Positions 5,682 through 6,734 of a stretch of DNA of 6,734 bases are shown piece after piece; positions within the stretch are counted from its first letter, which is position 1, and each line of letters opens with the position of its first letter. The DNA is taken from contig JANYHP010000046.1 of the NCBI GenBank assembly GCA_025359005.1, forward strand, positions 1-6,734, read 5' to 3'. This DNA is from Hyphomicrobiaceae bacterium. GTDB taxonomy: Bacteria > Pseudomonadota > Alphaproteobacteria > Rhizobiales > Hyphomicrobiaceae. A program made the translations under genes and the position numbers. Under the pieces are notes generated by a model. The model had not been told where the DNA came from. It ran no database searches and saw only the letters and a list, made by a program, of their open reading frames with translations.

Positions 5682-6176
5682 ATGAATCGCCGCGACGTTC
5701 TGAGCATTGCGGCCGCGACCGTTACTGGACTTGCGGTTGCTGTCGAGGAAGCACGGTCCCAACAGCCGTCTGGCACCAATGTGACTGCACCCACGAAAGG
5801 AAGCGCCGTGAAAAAATCAGTATTTGTGACTGGTTTGCACCCGTCGGTCGTAGAGTTCAGCAAGTTTCCTGGGCTCACTCAGGAAAAAATGATGGCTGCC
5901 CTCGATGCAGATAAAAAGAGCCTCGAACTAGCCGGCTACGATGCGGAATTCTATTTCATCGACTTCAAGACACCACCTGAAGAGACGATCCGGAAGTTGC
6001 TGACCGGGAAACGTTTCGACGCGATCCTGATTGGCGCAGGCGTTCGTACCGACCCGGACAGGTTTGCCCTCTTTGAAAAGCTTATTAACGTTGTGCATGA
6101 GTACGCATCAACTGCGAAGATTTGCTTCAACACAAACCCCATGGACACGGCGGAAGCCGTTCGCCGGTGGGCTTGA
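5682..6176 (+). CDS. Small Rossmann-like domain protein with Tat-type signal peptide (possible internal second start)
   Basis: The frame from ATG 5682 encodes 164 residues. Residues 1-28 look like a twin-arginine leader: NRRDVLSIAAA (2-12), a moderately hydrophobic stretch to about 21, and a possible cleavage after ARS (24-26). Residues 27-43 are a flexible Ser/Thr/Pro-rich linker. Residues 44-164 look like a compact alternating beta/alpha domain: KKSVFVTGLHP (44-54), AEFYFIDF (88-95), RFDAILIGAGVRTDP (111-125) and KICFNTNPMDTAEAVRRW (146-163). I recall this domain as a conserved hypothetical without an assigned function. A strong AAGGA (5797-5801), six bases before GTG 5808 (residue 43), could start a 122-residue cytosolic form; only a weak AAGAAG precedes ATG 5682. 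Codon use is less GC-biased than in genes to the left. It is followed after 42 bases by the DUF4345 gene, probably in one operon. Whether the export form is real is uncertain. Confidence 0.72.
   Translation: MNRRDVLSIAAATVTGLAVAVEEARSQQPSGTNVTAPTKGSAVKKSVFVTGLHPSVVEFSKFPGLTQEKMMAALDADKKSLELAGYDAEFYFIDFKTPPEETIRKLLTGKRFDAILIGAGVRTDPDRFALFEKLINVVHEYASTAKICFNTNPMDTAEAVRRWA
5797..5810 (+). promoter_or_regulatory. Internal ribosome binding site and GTG start
   Basis: AAGGA at 5797-5801 with a six-base spacer precedes the in-frame GTG at 5808, exactly where the conserved Rossmann-like domain begins (VKKSVFV). It is a better translation start than the one at 5682, and it suggests either an alternative short product or that the upstream extension is not translated. 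Confidence 0.5.
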
Positions 6177-6218
6177 ACATTCCATCAAGACAGCGGGGGA
6201 ACACGGGGGAGAAAACCA

Positions 6219-6599
6219 ATGGCAAGAGCCACCTTGATCGGCGCTGGCGTCATGATGCTAGTGATCGGCGCGCTGAACCTCGTCGCGCCACAGATGATGA
6301 TGGATGTGCCGAAAATCCAGCTCACATCAACCAATCATCTCCATGTCATTCGGGCCGCGTACGGCGGTGCCTACCTTGGCATGGCGGCGTTATTCCTACT
6401 CGGACTTGTTCGTCCTGAGTACCGTCAGACTTCGTTGCTGTCAGTAGCGCTCCTGTTTTACGGTTTCGCCTTTGGTCGCGTGTACAGCATTTTGGCGGAT
6501 GGTCTGCCTGTAGCGCTCTATTTGGCTGTTCTTGCGTTCGAGGTCCTGTTCGCGACGCTGGCGGTGCTGACCATGCGACGTGAACCTGGAGTGATCTAA
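6219..6599 (+). CDS. DUF4345-type four-helix membrane protein
   Basis: A 126-residue integral inner-membrane protein of unknown function. Four hydrophobic segments are visible at about 4-24, 46-64, 72-92 and 96-117. Features matching the DUF4345 family as I know it are an Arg at the start of helix 2 followed by AYGGAYLG (R45, G49-G50), a GR pair near the end of helix 3 (FAFGRVYS, G86-R87), the DGLP turn (94-97) and a Glu in helix 4 (FEVLF, E108). GGGGGAG at 6205-6211, seven bases before the ATG, is a very good ribosome binding site and fixes the start. It follows the Tat-type gene by 42 bases on the same strand, so the two are probably co-transcribed and under the divergent LysR regulator. 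The polar residues inside the helices hint at a binding pocket, but no ligand can be named. Confidence 0.85.
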   Translation: MARATLIGAGVMMLVIGALNLVAPQMMMDVPKIQLTSTNHLHVIRAAYGGAYLGMAALFLLGLVRPEYRQTSLLSVALLFYGFAFGRVYSILADGLPVALYLAVLAFEVLFATLAVLTMRREPGVI

Positions 6600-6676
6600 C
6601 GACGAACGCGACGTCTGCTTGTCGAAGTATCTTTGACGACAGCACTTGGCCCCACTCCCACGATGCGTTTCGAGCC

Positions 6677-6711
6677 GTAGGGTGCAATAGGCCCTTCGGC
6701 CGTATTGCACC
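6677..6711. repeat. REP-like palindromic element with GTAG head
   Basis: GTAG (6677-6680) is followed by GGTGCAATA (6681-6689), whose exact reverse complement TATTGCACC lies at 6703-6711. Inside, GGCC (6690-6693) pairs with GGCC (6698-6701) around a CTTC loop, leaving one bulged G at 6702. The result is a 13-bp stem with a single bulge. GTAG ahead of a hairpin is the layout of REP elements mobilised by RAYT (TnpA-REP) transposases. It may also act as a terminator for the LysR-linked operon that ends 78 bases before it. The 77 bases between 6600 and 6676 hold nothing I can recognise. Confidence 0.7.
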
Positions 6712-6726
6712 GTTCCGCGCGTAAAT

Positions 6727-6734
6727 GGTGCAAT
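6727..6734. repeat. Start of a second copy of the palindromic repeat, cut by window end
   Basis: GGTGCAAT at 6727-6734 repeats the first eight bases of the left arm of the hairpin at 6681, 46 bases further on. It is preceded by AAAT and not by GTAG, so it may be the far half of an inverted pair of elements. The window ends inside it. Confidence 0.45.

Overview
This window is ordinary chromosomal DNA of a GC-rich bacterium. I think an alphaproteobacterium is most likely, near the rhizobial or Rhodospirillales groups. The grounds are the strong G/C third-position bias in the first 4.4 kb, the mix of gene families, and a GTAG-headed palindromic repeat at the right end of a kind I associate with such genomes. 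No rRNA, tRNA, CRISPR array, transposase or phage gene is visible.

Left part (1-2446, plus strand): the last 173 residues of thiamine-monophosphate kinase (thiL), then a possible terminator and a short AT-rich leader, then a 582-residue protein. That protein joins an NYN (PIN-like) nuclease domain, an OST-HTH/LOTUS-like domain, a long Pro/Ala/Gln-rich linker and a C-terminal helical domain. It is probably an RNA-processing protein.

Middle (2475-4369): a hairpin at 2475-2495 separates the NYN gene from a convergent unit on the minus strand. That unit holds a DMT/EamA exporter resembling the YddG group, plus a candidate 49-residue small protein whose start overlaps the exporter stop as ATGA. 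Divergent from the exporter is a 104-residue NIPSNAP protein. Converging on it, 14 bases away, is a 127-residue carboxymuconolactone decarboxylase/AhpD-like protein with a CxxC...H motif. Its leader carries a striking alternating purine-pyrimidine tract.

Right part (4563-6734): a LysR-type regulator on the minus strand is divergent from a two-gene plus-strand unit. The first of these encodes a Tat-signal-like leader on a small Rossmann-like domain, with a second well-formed ribosome binding site and GTG start inside the gene. The second is a four-helix DUF4345-type membrane protein. This part is visibly less GC-rich than the left: by hand count 6061-6120 has 34 A/T of 60, against 20 of 60 at 3001-3060. 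That suggests a separately acquired module. The LysR promoter is close to consensus, and its -10 box sits so near the ATG that the mRNA may be leaderless. A dyad overlapping the -35 box is a natural candidate for its own operator. The window ends in a REP-like hairpin and the beginning of a second copy.

I do not see an obviously new multi-gene system. The best leads are the LysR/Tat-Rossmann/DUF4345 module with its dual start, the ATGA-coupled small ORF, and the unstudied C-terminal half of the NYN protein.
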